From positions 62,001 through 126,000 of the forward strand of contig NZ_JPVZ01000006.1 of the NCBI RefSeq assembly GCF_001662875.1: a stretch of 64,000 nucleotides of DNA. The letters run 5' to 3'. Origin of the DNA: Thalassospira tepidiphila MCCC 1A03514 (GTDB taxonomy: Bacteria > Pseudomonadota > Alphaproteobacteria > Rhodospirillales > Thalassospiraceae). Position 1 is the first letter of the stretch. Each line of letters starts with the position of its first letter. Both the position numbers and the translations under genes were made by a program. The notes under the pieces were generated by a model. It saw only the letters and a list, made by a program, of their open reading frames with translations. It made no database searches and was not told the origin of the DNA. Shown here one piece after another: positions 62,915 through 64,000 of the stretch.

Positions 62915-63856
62915 TCATATGTTCGCAATGGCGGTCCACGTCCTGCCACCGTCTGGGCTTTGTAAAACCCCGTCGTTATTCACAATTACGAGATCATCAG
63001 CGCGTAGCGGATGAACCGCGAGTGCTGTTGCGATAACTTCTGAACGCTTTAACCAGGTGACACCCGCATCCTGCGATTGCCAAATTCCGGATGGCAATCC
63101 GGCATAAAGTGTGGCCGGTCGCGATACCGCACTGACCAGCGCACTCACAGGTTCACCCTCAGGTAAGGGTACTTTGGGAGTTGCCTGCTTTCCGGACGCA
63201 AGAGCATCCATGGCATCGCCCGGCTGAACATCCTGCCAACGGCAGAAACAATCCGGCACACGCGTTACACCGGTATCGGTTCCGGCATATAGCCAGATCC
63301 CACCCATTCCGGTTGCCAGATCGACTGAAGACAGTGCTGTCAGATCTCGCTCGGCATTCGCTAACCATGGCCGGTCCATGACAAACACCCATGACTGACC
63401 AGCATCATCGCTCTGCCATAAGCCGTCACCGCGAATGGCGGCATATATGGTATCTGGGTTTGTCGCCGCAGTTGTGATGGCAGTGACTGCCGCTTTTGGC
63501 AGTCCTTGCCCACGTACGTCCCAACTTTTCCCGCCATCTACAGACAGAACAATCCTGCCGGTATCCAGACCACCAATAACTCGGCCCGGCCGTTCCGGAT
63601 GTGTTGCAAGTGTGAGAATGGAACCTGCCGACATCTCCGGCAATGTTATCCAGTTTCGATCCCTATCGCGATACAGAAGCAATGACCCGCGTGCAATAAT
63701 CAGCGCATTGCTATCAAAAGCAATTGCACTGTTTGAGCTTTCACTAACCGCGGCAAGGGTTGTTGCTGGCAACAGGTAGAGGCCAGCACATGTCACGAGA
63801 CCGCGAAGCAGCGCACGTCTGGAAACAGAGCCCGCGACTATGGTATTTCTTTTCAT
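62915..63856 (-). CDS. Exported beta-propeller protein (YCF48/BNR-like)
   Basis: A 313-residue protein with a twin-arginine signal (SRRALLRGLVTCAG, about residues 13-26). The mature protein is a beta-propeller with Asp-box-like repeats LSVDGGKSWDVRG, QSDDAGQSWVFVM, QSQDAGVTWLKR and QSPDGGRTWTAI. Similar propellers serve as assembly factors, such as YCF48 for photosystem II, but no specific partner is shown here. The ATG at 63856 has GAGAA 7 bases upstream; a TTG at 63871 is possible. It lies between the beta-barrel gene and the DUF411 gene. Confidence 0.72.
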   Translation of the reverse strand: MKRNTIVAGSVSRRALLRGLVTCAGLYLLPATTLAAVSESSNSAIAFDSNALIIARGSLLLYRDRDRNWITLPEMSAGSILTLATHPERPGRVIGGLDTGRIVLSVDGGKSWDVRGQGLPKAAVTAITTAATNPDTIYAAIRGDGLWQSDDAGQSWVFVMDRPWLANAERDLTALSSVDLATGMGGIWLYAGTDTGVTRVPDCFCRWQDVQPGDAMDALASGKQATPKVPLPEGEPVSALVSAVSRPATLYAGLPSGIWQSQDAGVTWLKRSEVIATALAVHPLRADDLVIVNNDGVLQSPDGGRTWTAIANI

Positions 63857-63883
63857 ATGCAAGTTTCTCAAGGAGTTGGAGCA

Positions 63884-64000
63884 TCAGAACGTAATCCGAA
63901 TCCCGCTCACAATGATCCTATAAGGTTTGATCTTCAGAGGCCGGGCACCAGTAAAAGCGGGACGCTCAAGGCCGGGGCGGATTGCCGCCTGCTCGTTGAG
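63884..64000 (-). CDS. C-terminus of an outer-membrane beta-barrel protein
   Basis: The final 38 codons of a gene running off the window edge. The frame ends in an alternating strand, IIVSGIRITF, with C-terminal Phe, the signature recognised by the BAM machinery in outer-membrane barrels. A TonB-dependent receptor or CopB-like copper barrel would fit the operon, but the fragment is too short to choose. It lies 27 bases before the propeller gene and is probably the upstream gene of the operon in this window. Confidence 0.55.
   Translation of the reverse strand, partial: LNEQAAIRPGLERPAFTGARPLKIKPYRIIVSGIRITF

Noticed and set aside
1-64000. CRISPR arrays, rRNA and tRNA genes
   Set aside because: No regularly spaced direct repeats, rRNA segments or cloverleaf genes were recognised on reading the sequence; no RNA search program was run.

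Overview
The window reads as chromosomal DNA of an alphaproteobacterium with an inserted metal-resistance island. Alphaproteobacterial markers are DUF1489, DUF2794, DUF1127 and DUF2232 proteins, the order lptF-lptG-lptD-surA-pdxA-rsmA, and rpsF-rpsR-DUF2232-rplI-dnaB. A marine Rhodospirillales genus such as Thalassospira would fit, but this is inference from gene content; no rRNA was seen.

Region 1 (1-41940) is ordinary core genome. It holds a LysR regulator, DUF1127, PPK2, a beta-hydroxyacid dehydrogenase, an S41 protease and an acyl-CoA dehydrogenase. The outer-membrane assembly and cofactor run (lptF, lptG, lptD, surA, pdxA, rsmA) follows, then gmk-yicC, the fatty-acid block fabD-fabG-acpP-fabF-mltG, the ribosomal block rpsF-rpsR-DUF2232-rplI, dnaB, alr, mlaE-mlaF, radA, cvpA, purF, a cytochrome c, and yfgM-bamB-der. 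Many units end in clear hairpin terminators, often shared by convergent genes. One AT-rich gene with a HEPN-type R-x4-H motif (35112-35924) stands out as an accessory gene inside this block.

Region 2 (41966-48526) is an insertion junction. A PQQ-dependent glucose dehydrogenase gene (gcd) is cut so that only about its last 312 codons remain. Directly beyond the cut lie a perfect 48-bp palindrome, three consecutive tyrosine recombinase genes and a small helical protein. This is a recombinase-trio module related in layout to RIT, Tn554 or gamma-mobile-trio elements.

Region 3 (48662-54500) is metal cargo. It carries a divergent mercury operon (merR / merT-merP-merF-merA plus a CcdA-like membrane protein), a CadR/PbrR-type regulator divergent from an HMA-CDF cation transporter, and an IS3-like transposase relic. 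The mer and CDF promoters both have the 19-bp spacer with internal dyad expected for MerR-family control.

Region 4 (54622-64000) is copper and periplasmic redox cargo: a CopA Cu(I) ATPase behind its own CueR-type promoter, and a long, tightly coupled minus-strand operon. The operon encodes, in order of transcription, an outer-membrane beta-barrel (cut by the window end), a Tat-exported beta-propeller, a DUF411 protein, a Met-rich membrane peptide, cytochrome c, two thioredoxin-like proteins, two small Met/Cys-rich proteins, SCO1, PCu(A)C, a second SCO-like protein and CcdA. The set suggests periplasmic copper handling coupled to thiol redox chemistry. The other half of gcd is not in the window, so the island probably continues past 64000.
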